A DNA stretch of 64,000 bases, taken from contig NW_004454178.1 of NCBI RefSeq assembly GCF_000283155.1, forward strand, positions 5,858,911 through 5,922,910. Direction: 5' to 3'. The notes below the pieces were generated by a model. It saw only the letters and a program-made list of their open reading frames with translations. It was not told where the DNA came from and did not search any database. The stretch is from Ceratotherium simum simum. Taxonomy: Eukaryota; Chordata; Mammalia; Perissodactyla; Rhinocerotidae. Of the stretch, positions 1 to 11,170 are shown one piece after another (positions within the stretch are counted from its first letter, which is position 1; each line of letters starts with the position of its first letter). Made by a program: the position numbers and the translations under genes.

Positions 1-14
1 AAAAAAAAAAAAAA
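1..14 (+). repeat. Poly(A) run at window start
   Basis: The window opens with 14 A. It may be the 3' tail of a retroelement lying mostly before the window, but nothing inside the window proves this. Confidence 0.4.
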
Positions 15-950
15 GAATGACACAACAGTTAGTTACGTACATTTAGGCCTTGAATATTCCAAAAAATTGCTTAGTTTGGAATCTTCGTATTCTGAGAAGA
101 GGAATTACAAACAAAATGTCAACTTTGCTTCTTCAGAATTTCAGCAGAAGGAAAACCTCCAAAATTGTGGATAAAAACATCCATGACAAATTATCTTTGA
201 TCTAGTCATAATGAAAACTAGGAATAAAAGAACATATTAAAGAAAAATAAGGCATCCCAAACACATTCTATTCTCTTAATCACACTGCAAAACAGTAGGT
301 TTACTAAGATTTAAAAAAGAAAAAAAATTTCTTATATTTCAGGGTCTGCAAAGGTTAAAAATCCAAACAAAAAGCTATAGACTGCCAAGCATTTTCCGTG
401 GTTGAAAATGAAGAATTTTTGAGATTTGACAAGATGAATCCTAGGTGCAAGTTCTTTCTAGAAAACATGTGACTGAACATCTTTTTCCTGAATTATATCA
501 TATCATATCATACTAGTTATATTATAATTATGTTGATTTTATGAATATTATATGAATTAAACTGTTAGTAGTATTACTAAATATGCTATGTGTATGTGTA
601 TATTCAGAAACATACATAGAACAGATACATAATCAAGGAACAGCCTAATGCAGCAATATCACTAGCCATAAAGAGAAAGATAATGGTGCCTGTCATCATT
701 CTTCTACCACAAATAATCCCTATGACATATAAGAGATTTGAGAACTGCTTTGTCATGTTTTTATTTGAGAAATTCTAGCAAAAGGAACAGCGCTATTAGG
801 CATTATGTATTATAAAGTCAGCTTGAACAAAAAAAATGCCTTAATATTTGCTGATAAAAATACCCACATAACAGGACTTATTAACAAACAACAGCTGTTC
901 GCAAAGAAAGCACTTTGAGGACCAGAACTTGCTGAAGAAGTAAGCACCCT
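15..950. other. AT-rich unique DNA, no feature recognised
   Basis: AT-rich sequence with no recognisable transposon, no long open frame and no RNA gene. It holds short simple stretches such as a triple TATCA near 490-510. Confidence 0.5.
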
Positions 951-1123
951 GATGGACCTTGAGACTGCAAGTGTTTCTCACATGATACCTGCTCTAAAGA
1001 TCCTCTCATCATTCTTCTCTAGGGAAAATGCTGAAATTCGTTTCTATGCAATTAAAGCTGACTCAAGAGAAAGATGGAACTCAAGAGAATATTCTGTTAG
1101 CTTTAAAGACAGTTACGTTGTGC

Positions 1124-1206
1124 CATCGCCGCATTTCTTTTTTTTTTTTTTTATCCTGACATCCACCATGATCTTTTTTTTTTTTTTTTCTCATCACCGC
1201 ATTTCT
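1124..1206 (-). repeat. Short T-rich insertion between 15-bp direct repeats
   Basis: Two near-identical 15-mers (CATCGCCGCATTTCT at 1124-1138 and CATCACCGCATTTCT at 1192-1206) bracket about 53 bases made of two long T runs separated by a short mixed segment. Read on the minus strand this is a tiny mixed segment followed by an A tail between target-site duplications, the layout of an extremely 5'-truncated retrocopy. The short open frame across it on the plus strand just reads the T runs as Phe and is not a gene. Confidence 0.4.
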
Positions 1207-1377
1207 AAAATCCAAGGTTTAAGGAATAAATGTGCTTCAAGCCATGGAGATGGAGTAGAAGACAAGGAGTGAAGGGTTCAGAGACCTAGACTTCCATACT
1301 TCAGATGCTCGTTCAACTGTGAATATTGTACTCATTTCAGAAAGTTAGCTTCCATTTTCATTGTTAAAAAAAAACCT

Positions 1378-2460
1378 TTTTAATTTGAAATAATTTTAGG
1401 CTCACAGAAGAGTTGCAAAAATAGTAGAATGTTTCCATATACATGTCACCCAGCTTCCCCAATGTTGCATGGCCATAGTACAACGATCAAAACCAGGAAA
1501 TTGGGCCAGCCCCGGCAGCCTAGTGATTAAGTTCAGCATGTTCCACTTCGGCAGCCCAGGTTCCGTTCCCAGGCACAGACATGCACCGCTGGTCAGCAGG
1601 CATGCGGTGGTGGCAGCCCACATACAAAAATAGAGGACGATTTGCAACAGATGTTAACTCAGGGTGAATCTTCCTCAAGTGGAAAGAGGATTGGTGACAG
1701 ATGTTAGCTCAGGGTGAATGTTCCTCAAAAAAAAAAAAAAAAAACAGGAAATTAACGTTAACACAATATTGTTAACTAAACTATAGACTTTATTCAAATT
1801 GTCCCCATTTTTCCATGAAAGTCCTTTTTCTGTTCCAGGACCCAACAGTGACTGGGTTGTCACACCTCCATAGTCTTCTCTGATCTGCTACAGTTCCTCA
1901 GTCTGTCTTTGTCTCTCATGACTTTGAGACTTTTGTAAAGAACTCATTTATCTTGCAGAATATACTTTAATTTAATAAGCTTGTGTCATGCTTGTTCAGG
2001 ATTAGAATGAGGTTTGCATAATTTAACAATAGCACAGAGGTGATGAACTCTTCTCAGGGCATCCCATCAGAGGGCACATGATGTCAATATACCTTATTCC
2101 TGGTGATGTTAACCTTGAGTCCTTGGTCAAGGTGGTGTCTGCCAGCTTTCTCTACTGTAAAGTTACTATTTTGGAAGAGATACTTTGAAACTACACAAAT
2201 ATCTTGTTCTTCCTTCAACTTTCACCCACTAATTTTAGCATCCACTGGTGGATCTTGCCTGTAGAAATTACCACTATGGAGTTATAATGGTGGTTTTCTA
2301 TTTCCTACCTTCCCTCAGTGCTTATTAAATGGAATTCTTCTGTAAAGAAGTGTTGTCTCTTGTCTATGACTTATATATTTATTCAATTTTTTATTTATAT
2401 CAATAGGGACTCATGGGTATTTATTTTATTCTTGGGGTTAACTTCAATTATGTTTAACTA
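1378..2460 (-). mobile_element. Ancient LINE-like repeat, split by an ERE SINE
   Basis: This matches, in order, a widespread old mammalian repeat: the 'agagttgcaaaaatag' block, 'cagttcctcagtctgtctttgtctctcatgac', 'tggtcaaggtggtgtctgccag', 'ctactgtaaagttactatt' and a 3' AT-rich part near 'gggactcatggg'. The same family occurs at 53320-54655 (same strand) and, reverse-complemented, at 63640-64000. From memory it belongs with old L1-type 3' regions, but I cannot fix the subfamily. An ERE SINE at 1503-1744 interrupts it. Confidence 0.55.
1503..1744 (+). mobile_element. ERE SINE (tRNA-derived), long 'TTAGCTCAGGG' type
   Basis: The head begins GGGCCAGCCCCGGCAGCCTA, followed by a B-box-like GGTTCCGTTCCC and two copies of the 'acagatgttaRctcaggg' module, and ends in an A run. 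Imperfect 12-bp target duplications flank it (AACCAGGAAATT at 1491-1502, AAACAGGAAATT at 1742-1753). It is inserted into the ancient repeat at 1378-2460. Confidence 0.9.
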
Positions 2461-2864
2461 ATTTTTGTTGATTAGTTTTAGAGAGTCCAGTGTTAAAGAT
2501 ACCTGGACCAGGAAGACCCAATGTGAATGCTTAGTTCAAAATGCTGGAACTTCCATCACATAACAGAATTCTTTACAGAAGTCTGTCTTAACATGTTTGT
2601 CTCTCTGTGTGTCTTATACTAGACTTGCTTGTAGATGTTCAATAAATGTCAAATAAATTAGTAATTGCTTAGAATTTAACACTTATTAAGCCCTTAAGTT
2701 ATAGTAGATAACTATGTTGAATAAAGATTATGACCCTGCCTTATAAACAGTAAGGGTATTACATTCCAGCAGGCTTTTATTCCACCATGAGTACACACCA
2801 TCAAAGATCATGAAGTTTCTCTCCAGAACACAGTTTTAACACCACCCTTGTATCATACGTCACG
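2461..2864. other. Unique DNA, nothing recognised
   Basis: No recognisable element. It lies between two fragments of the same ancient repeat family and may be a decayed part of it. Confidence 0.4.
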
Positions 2865-3005
2865 ATCTTAATCTTCAGCCCTTGGTTAAGGCAGAGTCTG
2901 CTAGGTTTCTACACTGTAGAGTTACTATTTTGACAGAGATATTTTGAGACTGTGTTAATATCCTGTTCCTCCTTAAACCTTTATTTACTAATTTTACCCA
3001 CTAAA
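2865..3005 (-). mobile_element. Fragment of the same ancient repeat as 1378-2460
   Basis: This repeats the 'cttggttaaggcagagtctgctag...ctgtagagttactatttt...gagactgtgttaatatcctgttcctcc' order seen near 2110-2230, so it is a second partial copy about 750 bp downstream in the same orientation. Confidence 0.5.
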
Positions 3006-4119
3006 TTCACTTTCCAGACTGCTGTTTAGCTGATTACAGGATCCAAAGAATTCAAAATACTTTGGCTAAATAATGATAAAATTAGAAATCTCTTCAGGAA
3101 AATGTACTAGCCCAACTTGGTATAGAGGTTTAGGTAAAAATATATATAATTTTGATAAAGCTCAAGGCTTTTCTCTGTTACTTGGGTGTTTTAGTTAAAA
3201 ACTAAAATGTAGCTTTTGCCTAAATTATCCAGGTAATGACAGCTGAATGACCCAGATATAGTGTTATATGCTTTGCCAGCATTTCAAAGATGAATTTCAG
3301 TGTCTATTATAATATCTTTTTATGATATGAAATATTTTCTTCTCTGATAATGCCCTAACATGATGAATAATCAAACTGTTCAAACTCCTTTCTCTAATGA
3401 AATTTTAAAAGAACTAATGAGAAATCCTGAGTTTAGATTCTAGGCAGAAGTATGCCTGTATTCGGAGGAGAGAGAAAGTAGGAACACACTCCCGTTGATG
3501 TTCTCCTGGAATTATTTTAGAATATAATACACAGGTAAAGCTTCTTAGAAACTCTAGAAAATGGGCAGTCAATATTACAAATTAGTTCAAACAAGAGACA
3601 TTAATTAAAATCAACCTTTTTAGGGAAGAATATTACTGTCATAATTTAATTTAATTTTTAAAACAATTTATAGACTTCATGTTTTATCATGTAAAGAAAA
3701 AAAACGGAGCGAGTTTGCATAGAAGGCCAAAGTTTACGTACACCAGTTTCCGTGAGATAAACATGTGTCAACCCTTTGAAAACCCCACCACTTGCCTTAC
3801 ATTAGACACACAGCTTTGTTGAGTCCACATGGAGGAAGGCTGAGAATTTAGCAAAATCCTTATAAGCTCATAAAACTATTGTGTATAAACTTGCCTTTAA
3901 AAGTTAATAAGTAACATAGAGGGATTGGTGAAATTAAGTGGAAAAATGCACATAATGTGTATGTAAAAAGGAAAAGTTGAAGTCAAGGTTGTAGCCTCAC
4001 ACTTAAAATAACTGTAGGGAGATGCCCAACAAGTCTAAACCATTATGTTTGACTTCTGTCCAATGTTAAGTGCTCTGGGACTTTTCTGGTGAATGCAAAG
4101 TCATCTGGACAACTCAGAG
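3006..4119. other. AT-rich unique DNA, nothing recognised
   Basis: No recognisable transposon or coding feature in about 1.1 kb. Confidence 0.4.
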
Positions 4120-4310
4120 AACTGGAAGGTTGAAAAGAAAGTCGTCAATTAGCACTGCTACTAAATTTTTTTCACGACCTAGGATATGTCACTCTGTCGG
4201 CACCTAAATTCTTAAACTCCAAGTCTGTAAAATCAAAATTATGATGCCAACTTAGTTCTCAATGTTGTTGCGAAGGTTATCCAATAAGAGGCATAGCATT
4301 TTAAAACACT
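4120..4310 (+). mobile_element. MIR SINE remnant
   Basis: It follows the MIR order: 'gacctaggatatgtcactc' (from 'gtgaccttgggcaagtcact'), 'aactccaagtctgtaaaatc', then 'gttgttgcgaaggttatccaataag'. Strongly diverged, as expected for this mammal-wide family. Confidence 0.55.
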
Positions 4311-4559
4311 GAGATGGGCTCCTCTGTAATAAAGTCAAATGTCATATCTGTTCCCAAGAGATACGGTAGATTTTTCTCTTCTGGGAGACTTTATGAAGTC
4401 ATTTGTCCTGAAAGTTTGCCACATACTCTGGTCTGAAATGAGAATATTGGATTAAATTTCCTGACATCCTTTACAACTTTATTCTCTTATGAATTAAATG
4501 CTGCTTTCATCTAACAGTTCTCAATGAGGTTTGATCAGGGATACGTGCTCTATCATCCA

Positions 4560-5095
4560 CTTTTGCCTTTCCAAATCATTCTCCAGGTTGCAGCCACAAT
4601 GATCTTTTCAAAGCTCAGATGTAAAGATGTCACACACGCATCCCTTTTAAAGCCCTTTAGTGCCTTTCTTTGTGTTTAGGACGAAGACAGAATTCCTTAA
4701 TTGTCCACAAAACCTACTATGGTCAAAACCTACTATGGTCTGACGCCTCCCTTCGTACCATCCTCCTCCCAAATTCTCTCCACCTGTCTTCTTTCTGTGC
4801 CTCCCCCAACCCCAGGGCCTTGCACATACTTCCTATCCCCTCCAAGTTCATACTTACTCACTCTTTTTTTGTTTTTCTCTTCCTTAAAAATGTCAAATCC
4901 AACATCCACAGCACTGTGCTTATCTGTTGATAGCACTTATTGTTGCAATTTACATTTTTGTGTGTTCATCCCTGTCTGCCCCCTCACTGGATTGTAAACA
5001 TTGGAACCCTTGACATACCGGGATCACGTTGTCCCAGGGCCTACACAGTGCCTGACCCAAAGGAGGCTGTCAGTAAATTTTTGTTGAATGAGTAA
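4560..5095 (+). mobile_element. L2 LINE 3' region
   Basis: The typical L2 3' order is visible: 'gcagccacaatgatcttttcaaag', 'aaagccctttagtgcc', 'cagggccttgcacatact', then the terminal 'cagtgcctgacccaaaggaggctgtcagtaaatttttgttgaatgagt'. A 16-bp tandem duplication (AAAACCTACTATGGTC twice, about 4707-4739) lies inside. Open frames here on both strands are accidental. Confidence 0.75.
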
Positions 5096-5985
5096 TATTT
5101 ATTTAAATCATTACTATTTTCCATTGTAACTGAAGGTAGTCAAGTGACACTTGGTGGGGAAGAAGCTCCCTTTTTGCATTCTCTCTCTACACATGATGAA
5201 TAAGCAAAGCAATATGTTGGTAATGATGCTGATGGTTATGCAAGATGTTTCTTTCAATAAGATATTTTTTTATAAATCAATTTCTTTTTGAGTCTGGCAT
5301 CTTTATGGAAAACACAAGCTGCCCTTGGTCTTGGCAAGGAATAAAAAGGCAGTGATGATGGGCAGCCATTGTGGAAATGCATTAGTAGGTTTGAGTTGCC
5401 CCTCAAAGGACAACAGTCCAGCCTGCGAAAAGGTCTAACCTAGTTTTCTATCATTTTATATTATATGCTAATGCTTTCCTCTACCCTCTTTAATCCTCTT
5501 GTGGGGTGATGCTAATCATTTTAGCTTCCTATTGCTAAAGTGCTTTGGGTATCTTGTTGCTTTAAGGGCAACAGAAAACAGCTAAAATTCTTATCAAAAG
5601 TATCCTGGGTGGTATATGTTTCCTGTTTCTATGCAAATAAAACCCATCCTTAAATGTTAGTTTATCTTTAAAAATATAAATCTTTCAAGGAAAAAACAAA
5701 AATATGAGTGAGCCCACCTCTCCAGGGAAATATGTGGGCTATGAGAACGAAAGGACTTCAGAGAAACTCTGAAGTAGAGTAAAAACAAAAACAGAAGTGT
5801 ATTCTTTAAAGCCCCAGACACCTGGGGGGAAGGAGGCCTGGATTTTCTTTGAGTGCAGAAAGGATTCGTCCTACCCCTGAGCAAGGTGACTTCCTTGGGT
5901 CGTTGTTGTTATTTTTGATAATATATATATTCATTCTTTCATTCTCTGTTTCATCCTGTGGGGTTTTTCCTAACTATTCCTTTAT
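5096..5985. other. Unique DNA, nothing recognised
   Basis: No recognisable element. A short minus-strand open frame at 5657-5884 has no domain I know. Confidence 0.4.
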
Positions 5986-5989
5986 ATTT

Positions 5990-7998
5990 TTCACAGCTTT
6001 ATTGAGATATTATTAACATATAACATATGTAAGTGTAAGGGGTACAACACGATGATTTGACGCACGTATATATTGTGAAATGACTACCACAACAAGGTTG
6101 GTTAATACCTCCAGCCCCTCACATAACCACCCTTTTTGTGTCTGCGTGGTGAAACATTTAAGATCTGCTCTCTTAACAACTTTCAAGCATATAATACAGT
6201 ATTGTTAACTATAGTCACCACGTTGTACATTAAATCCCCAGGTCTTACTCATTTTATAACCGGAAGTTTGTACCCTTTGACAAACATCTCCTCATTTCTC
6301 CCAGCTCCCAGCTCCTGGCAACCACCATTCTACTCTCTATTTCTTTGAATTCAGCTTTTTTACATTCCACATGCAAGTGAGAACATACAGTATTTGTCAT
6401 TCTCTGTCTGACTTATGTCACTTAGCATAATGCCCTCAGGTCCATCCATGTTATTGCCCATGGTAGGATTTCCTTCTTTTTTATGGCTGAATAACATTCC
6501 ATTATATATATATATAATGGATATACATATATAATGGATATATATATATATATGTAATGGATATATATATACGTACCACATATTCTTCATCCATTCATCT
6601 GTTGGTGGACACATAGGTTGTTTCCATGTCATGGCTATTGTGAATAATGCTGCAGTGAACCAGGTGTGCAGATATCTCTTTGAGATACTGATTTCATTTC
6701 CTTCAGATATATTCCCAGAAGTGGGATTCCTAAATCATATGGTAGTTCTATTTTTTATTTTTTGAGGAACCTCCATACTGTTTCCACAGTGGCTGCACCA
6801 ATTTACATTCCCATCCACAGTGCCCAAGAGTTCCCTTTTTTCCACATCCTCGCCCACACTTATCTCTTATCTTTTTGATAGTAGCCATTCTAACAGATGT
6901 GAGGAGTGATATCTCGTTATGGTTTTGATTTGCCTTTCCCTGATGATCAATGATGTTGAGCATATTTTCGTGTGTCTGTTGGCCATTTTTACATCTTCTT
7001 TGTAAAAATGTCCAAACTGAAAAATGTCTATTCAGCTCCTCTGTCCATTTTTTAATTGGATTGTTAGTTTTTTTGCTACTGAGTTATATGTGTTCCTTAT
7101 ATATTTTGGACATTAATCTCTTATCAGATAGATGGTTTGCAAATATTTTCTCACATTCTGTAGGTTGCCTTTTTATTTTGCTTTTTGTTTCTTTCACTGT
7201 GCTGAAGATTTTTAGTTTGATGTAGTCCCACTTGTTCATTTTTGCTATTGTTACTTACACTTTTGGGGTAATATCTAAAAAATTCTTGCCAAGATCAATG
7301 TCAAGGAGTTTTTCCCTGTTTTCTTCTAATAGTTTTACAGCTTTGGGTCTTACATTTAAATCTTTAATCTATTTTGAGTTAATTTTTGAGAGTGGTGTAA
7401 GATATGGGTCCAATTTCATTTTCATGCATGTGGTTATCCAGTTTTCCTAACACCATTTATTGAAGAGACTATCCTTTCCTCATTGAGTCTTCTTGGCTCC
7501 TTGGTCAAATATCAGTTGACTGTATGTGTGTGCATTCATTTTTGGGCTCTCAATTCTGTTCCATTAGTCTATGTGTCTATTTTTATGCCAGTACCATTCT
7601 GTTTTAATTACTATAGCTTTGTAATAAAGTTGAAATTGGTAAGTGTGATACCTCCAGCTTTGTTCTTCTTTCTCAAGATTGCTTTGGCTATTCAGGGTCT
7701 TTTGTGTTTCCACACAAATTTTAGGATTTTTTTTTTCCTATTTCTGTTAAAAATGTCATTGGAATTTTGATAGGGATTGCATTGAATCTATAGATGGCTT
7801 TGGGTAGTATGGACATGTTAACAATATTAATTCTTCTGATCCTTGAACATGGATGTCTTTCCATTTATTTGTACCTTCGTCAATTTCTTTCATCAAGGTC
7901 CTGTAATTTTTCAATGTGCAGATCTTTCACCTCCTTGGTTAAATTTGTTCCTAAGTATCTTACTATTTTTAATGTTATTGCAAGTCTAATTATTTAAT
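5990..7998 (-). mobile_element. 5'-truncated L1 (ORF2 C-terminal part plus 3' UTR)
   Basis: Read on the minus strand, this runs from the ORF2 region after the reverse-transcriptase core to the L1 3' UTR. Minus-strand remnants include the motif family '[23 protein letters not shown]' (shown here in part; it spans about 6770-6860), typical of the L1 ORF2 C terminus, and further on 'FSLACGM' near 6370. The 3' UTR part carries 'gtacaacacgatgatttgac' and 'tatagtcaccacgttgtac' in antisense. The copy is broken by stops and frameshifts and is not functional. An AT-rich satellite expansion lies at 6500-6575. Confidence 0.9.
6500..6575. repeat. AT-rich minisatellite inside the L1
   Basis: Three or more units of roughly 25-30 bp containing 'taatggatata' alternate with (TA)n. 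It interrupts the normal L1 text between 'ataacattccatta' and 'accacatattcttcatcc'. Confidence 0.8.
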
Positions 7999-8153
7999 TT
8001 ATCAATTTTTTGCGTGTCTCTCCTAGAATGTAAACTACTTAGGGGTAGAGTATTCTTCAAAGTAAGGACCACTTTAGCAAAAGAGTAGGTTCAAAAGACA
8101 TATTTGTTTAATTAATAAACTGATTTTAAATCATTGGTAATTATGAATCTGAT

Positions 8154-8215
8154 AATAGTTCCTGCATCAGGAACTATTTTAAGCACTTTATACATATGTT
8201 AACTGCTTTTATCTT
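8154..8215 (-). mobile_element. Probable MIR fragment with a hairpin at its edge
   Basis: 'aactattttaagcactttatacatatgttaact' resembles the reverse-oriented MIR core. A perfect inverted repeat with 11-bp arms and a 3-bp loop covers 8154-8178 (AATAGTTCCTG and its complement). Confidence 0.45.
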
Positions 8216-8640
8216 CTGTCTTGTAGCTGGAGGCTCAGCAATGTATTCACCATGATCAAAGAGTCAGCTTTCTCTGTTGGTGAAGGCCGTCCATCCTTTT
8301 TCAGTTTTTAAAGGGATACACCTGTAGCATCAAGAAACCACTCAAGTCAACCTGACAAATAATAGCGTGACAAATATCCCAGCCAAACTGCTCCCACGTC
8401 CCCATGTCACAACATGTAAGGCATCTGGCTCTTTGCCACAAGAGATACTAGAATGAATAAGGCCTGGCTCATTCTCCAAAGGGCTCTTAACTTTTAAGGA
8501 CTGATAAAACCACTGCTTTCCCCCCCTCCTTTCGCCAGCACACTTTCCCTGCCGGACTCCCAAAATGCTTGCAGCCAATTGGATACCATTAGGTAGGAAA
8601 TTGAAGACTTTCTTTCTGGGGAAACTGATCTACCCAAAAG
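8216..8640. other. Unique DNA, nothing recognised
   Basis: No clear element. Short minus-strand open frames here (8342-8578, 8589-8780) carry no motif I recognise. Confidence 0.4.
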
Positions 8641-9037
8641 AAAAGACTTAAGAAATTATTTTGGGAGTATCCTAGTGAAAGAGCCAGACCCCACATCCAA
8701 TCACCCTGTGACAAGGTCCGCAAATTGGCAAACTGTCCAGAAACAGAGCTCTCAAAAATATCTTCTTTAAAAATGAACAACCAAAAACCACCAGGAAATG
8801 AAGAGAAGCTTTAACATGAAAGGCAGAGAATGAACAAACAGAAAAAGGAAACACAGAGAAAACAAAGATAAAGGAGGAAACAAAAGGAAACTCTAAAACA
8901 TTTAAATTAATTTGTTGAAAAGATAAGAGCAGACACATCAACCATTTAAAAGATCCAGCATCCATAAAACAAGCAAAGGATGTTTTGTTACAAAAAAAGA
9001 AAATTAAAAGTACAATGCAGAAATAAACCTTTCAACA

Positions 9038-9540
9038 TGTAGGGGAGGCAAAACTTTTCCTCTACGCTCTTAGACTCTCCCACTGGGCCTGAGAGTTAAG
9101 TTGATGTAAGACAAGATTCACAAGAGAAAAACATAACACATTTTATTTTTACAAGTATATGGAAGAGTTTACAGGAAAATAAAGACCCCAGAAGCAGGTA
9201 GGCCTCAGTGCTTATGTACTAGGTTGAACAAAGAGTAGCAATTGTGCAAAAGTAACCAAGATATATAGGGAGGCTAAAGGAAGACAAGGGTTATTTTAAC
9301 AAGATTTGTTTGTACAGATTCTTCTCAAACCTCCACTCCCAGTCTCTGGTGATAAGAATGTTCTTTTCCTCCAGGTTCAGGGAGAGCATCTTTCACAAGG
9401 GATTTTTATCTCCCGTTTTTAGAAAGAAAAGGGGTTGGAATGTCTTTCTTATACCTGTTGTTGTTTAAGTGCCTTTAACTCAAAAGCGTCAATACACCAA
9501 ATCAGCATATTTTGGAGGTGGTGTGTTCTGAACCTTTTCA
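9038..9540 (-). mobile_element. Solo LTR of an endogenous retrovirus (class I type)
   Basis: This 503-bp unit starts TGTAGGGGAGG and ends CCTTTTCA (5'-TG...CA-3'), with a 4-bp duplication AACA on both sides (9034-9037 and 9541-9544). On the minus strand an AATAAA signal sits in 'aaaaataaaatgtgttatg', followed by a T-rich stretch and the right end, so the LTR points to the minus strand. No internal viral genes are present, as expected for recombination between two LTRs. Its ends resemble those of the LTR at 20493-21081: both begin TG, then 'TCAGAA', 'CCACC' and 'AAAATATG'. Confidence 0.8.
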
Positions 9541-9898
9541 AACAGAAGCATTGAAAAATAAAGTAGAAATAAAATACAGAGATATTGAAACTGGGGGAAA
9601 TTTTTGTTTATTGAATCAATCCAGGAAGTCCAACATCTAAATAATAATAGTTCCAGAAATAGAGAGCAAACAGAAGACTACCAAACAATAAAATAATATT
9701 TTCTAGACTGAAAGGCAAATATTTCTAGGTTTAAGGGAAATCTGCTGATAAATCTCACATCAAACCACATCATATGAAATTCATGTATAACAAGGGTGGA
9801 GGATAGATCTTAAACATCATCAGAACACTAAAAAATCCTCGTCTTTTATGAAAGATCAGGGATCAGTATAAAATTGTCTCATTCAATAAAGCTGTTCA

Positions 9899-9928
9899 TA
9901 ATAATAATAACAATAATAATAATAATCA
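9899..9928. repeat. (AAT)n microsatellite
   Basis: About nine AAT-type triplets with one AAC interruption, inside the HAL1/L1 remnant. Confidence 0.85.
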
Positions 9929-10083
9929 GTACAGCATCAGACTTACCAACTGTAATGCTGGAAGCTGGAAACAACAGAACAATGCGTTTGAAAATTGAAG
10001 AAAAGTTCATTTCTACCCTAATTATGAACTAGCAAGTACAAAAATAGAATAGAGATATTTTAGGTCATAAAAAAAATAAAAGT

Positions 10084-10379
10084 GGGGCAGGCCCAGTGGC
10101 GTAGTGGTTAAGTTCTCATGCTCCACTTCGGTGGCCTGGGGTTTACAGGTTCGGATCCTGGGCGTGGACCTATGCACCACTTATCAAGCCATGCTGTGGC
10201 AGGTATCCTACATACAAAGTAGAGGAAGATGGTCACGGATGTTAGCCCAGGGCCAGTCTTCCTCAGCAAAAAGAGGAGGATTGGCAACAGATGTTAGCTC
10301 AGGGCTAATCTTCCCCACTAAAAAATTAATAAAATAAAATTAAATTAAATTAAATTAAAATGAAATAATAAAATAAAAT
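10084..10379 (+). mobile_element. ERE SINE, long type with (AAATT)n/(AAAAT)n tail
   Basis: The head is GGGGCAGGCCCAGTGGCGTA, then a B-box-like GGTTCGGATCCTGGG, 'cttatcaagccatgctgtgg', and two 'gatgttagcYcaggg' modules. The tail is expanded into AAATT and AAAAT units (10323-10379). Duplications of about 12 bp (AAAAATAAAAGT, ending at 10083 and at 10391) flank it. Confidence 0.9.
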
Positions 10380-11170
10380 AAAAATAAAAGTACCTACAGT
10401 GAATCCTTTCCCAGGAAACTACTGAAGGATGTACTTTCTCAAAACAGAGACGTGAATCAAAAAAAGATAAAGATGCACGCTGTAGGAAGCAGAGAGCCCC
10501 AGATAGGAGAGAGAGACAGCCTCCTCTGGGGGGTGATGACAGGGATGATATCTGTGCCACCAGCCTTGGGGCAGCCAGTCCCAGATAGAAGAGGACGGAG
10601 GCTTCAGGAGGCCTGTCTCCAAGAAGTAATGAAAATTACAAAATCCTAATATGTTTTAAATTATTCAGAGGAGGTTATGAAAACATAACAAAATCAGAAA
10701 AGCAGTAACTGTTCAGGATATTAAGGCCCAAACTCAGAATTTAGAAATAAATCTGTGTCATTAAGAAGAACAGCACTGCAGAAAGAAAGAAAAGAAATAC
10801 TCACCGGCCAGAGGCTGGAAACCACCCCATCCCAGCTCCTCAGCACAGCAGAGTCTGATTTTCTTTCATACTTGGATAAAATCTAAGGTCTCTTCCAAGA
10901 ATTCTTTGTAGTCAACAGGCTTCTCCAGGTTGAGAGAGGAGATCTCAGAGTGTAGACCTTGTCGGTATAAGTTAACAAACTTCAAAATGGGCATTTGAAA
11001 GGGGTGCAGATAACTAACATTTTAAAAGAATCTCAGAGTTTGTCCAGTAGAATATTTAGGGAATGTCATTACCTGAGATTTGAACCCTTTAACTAGGCCA
11101 TACAACGTGATCATCTGGGGTAGCCCTTCCTCAACCTTAATTCCAGAAAAAAGCAAAAGTTGTGGAAGAA

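Larger units (their letters stand above)
8641..11170 (+). mobile_element. Old L1/HAL1 ORF1-type remnant, split by an LTR and a SINE
   Basis: The sequence around 9860-10075 translates in one frame to a decayed ORF1 C-terminal signature (about 9922-10020: S-ASDLPTVMLEAGNN...LKI), like the 'ASDF-A-LEAR-QW-NAFKI' stretch of HAL1/L1 ORF1. Downstream of the SINE, 'cccaggaaactactgaaggatgtactttctcaaaacagagacgtgaatcaa' (10411-10461) matches the region after ORF1 in the same class. The outer limits are uncertain. A solo LTR (9038-9540) and an ERE SINE (10084-10379) interrupt it. No intact frame remains. Confidence 0.5.

Noticed and set aside
952..1272. A 106-codon open frame
   Set aside because: Much of it reads two T runs as Phe; no domain, no splice context.
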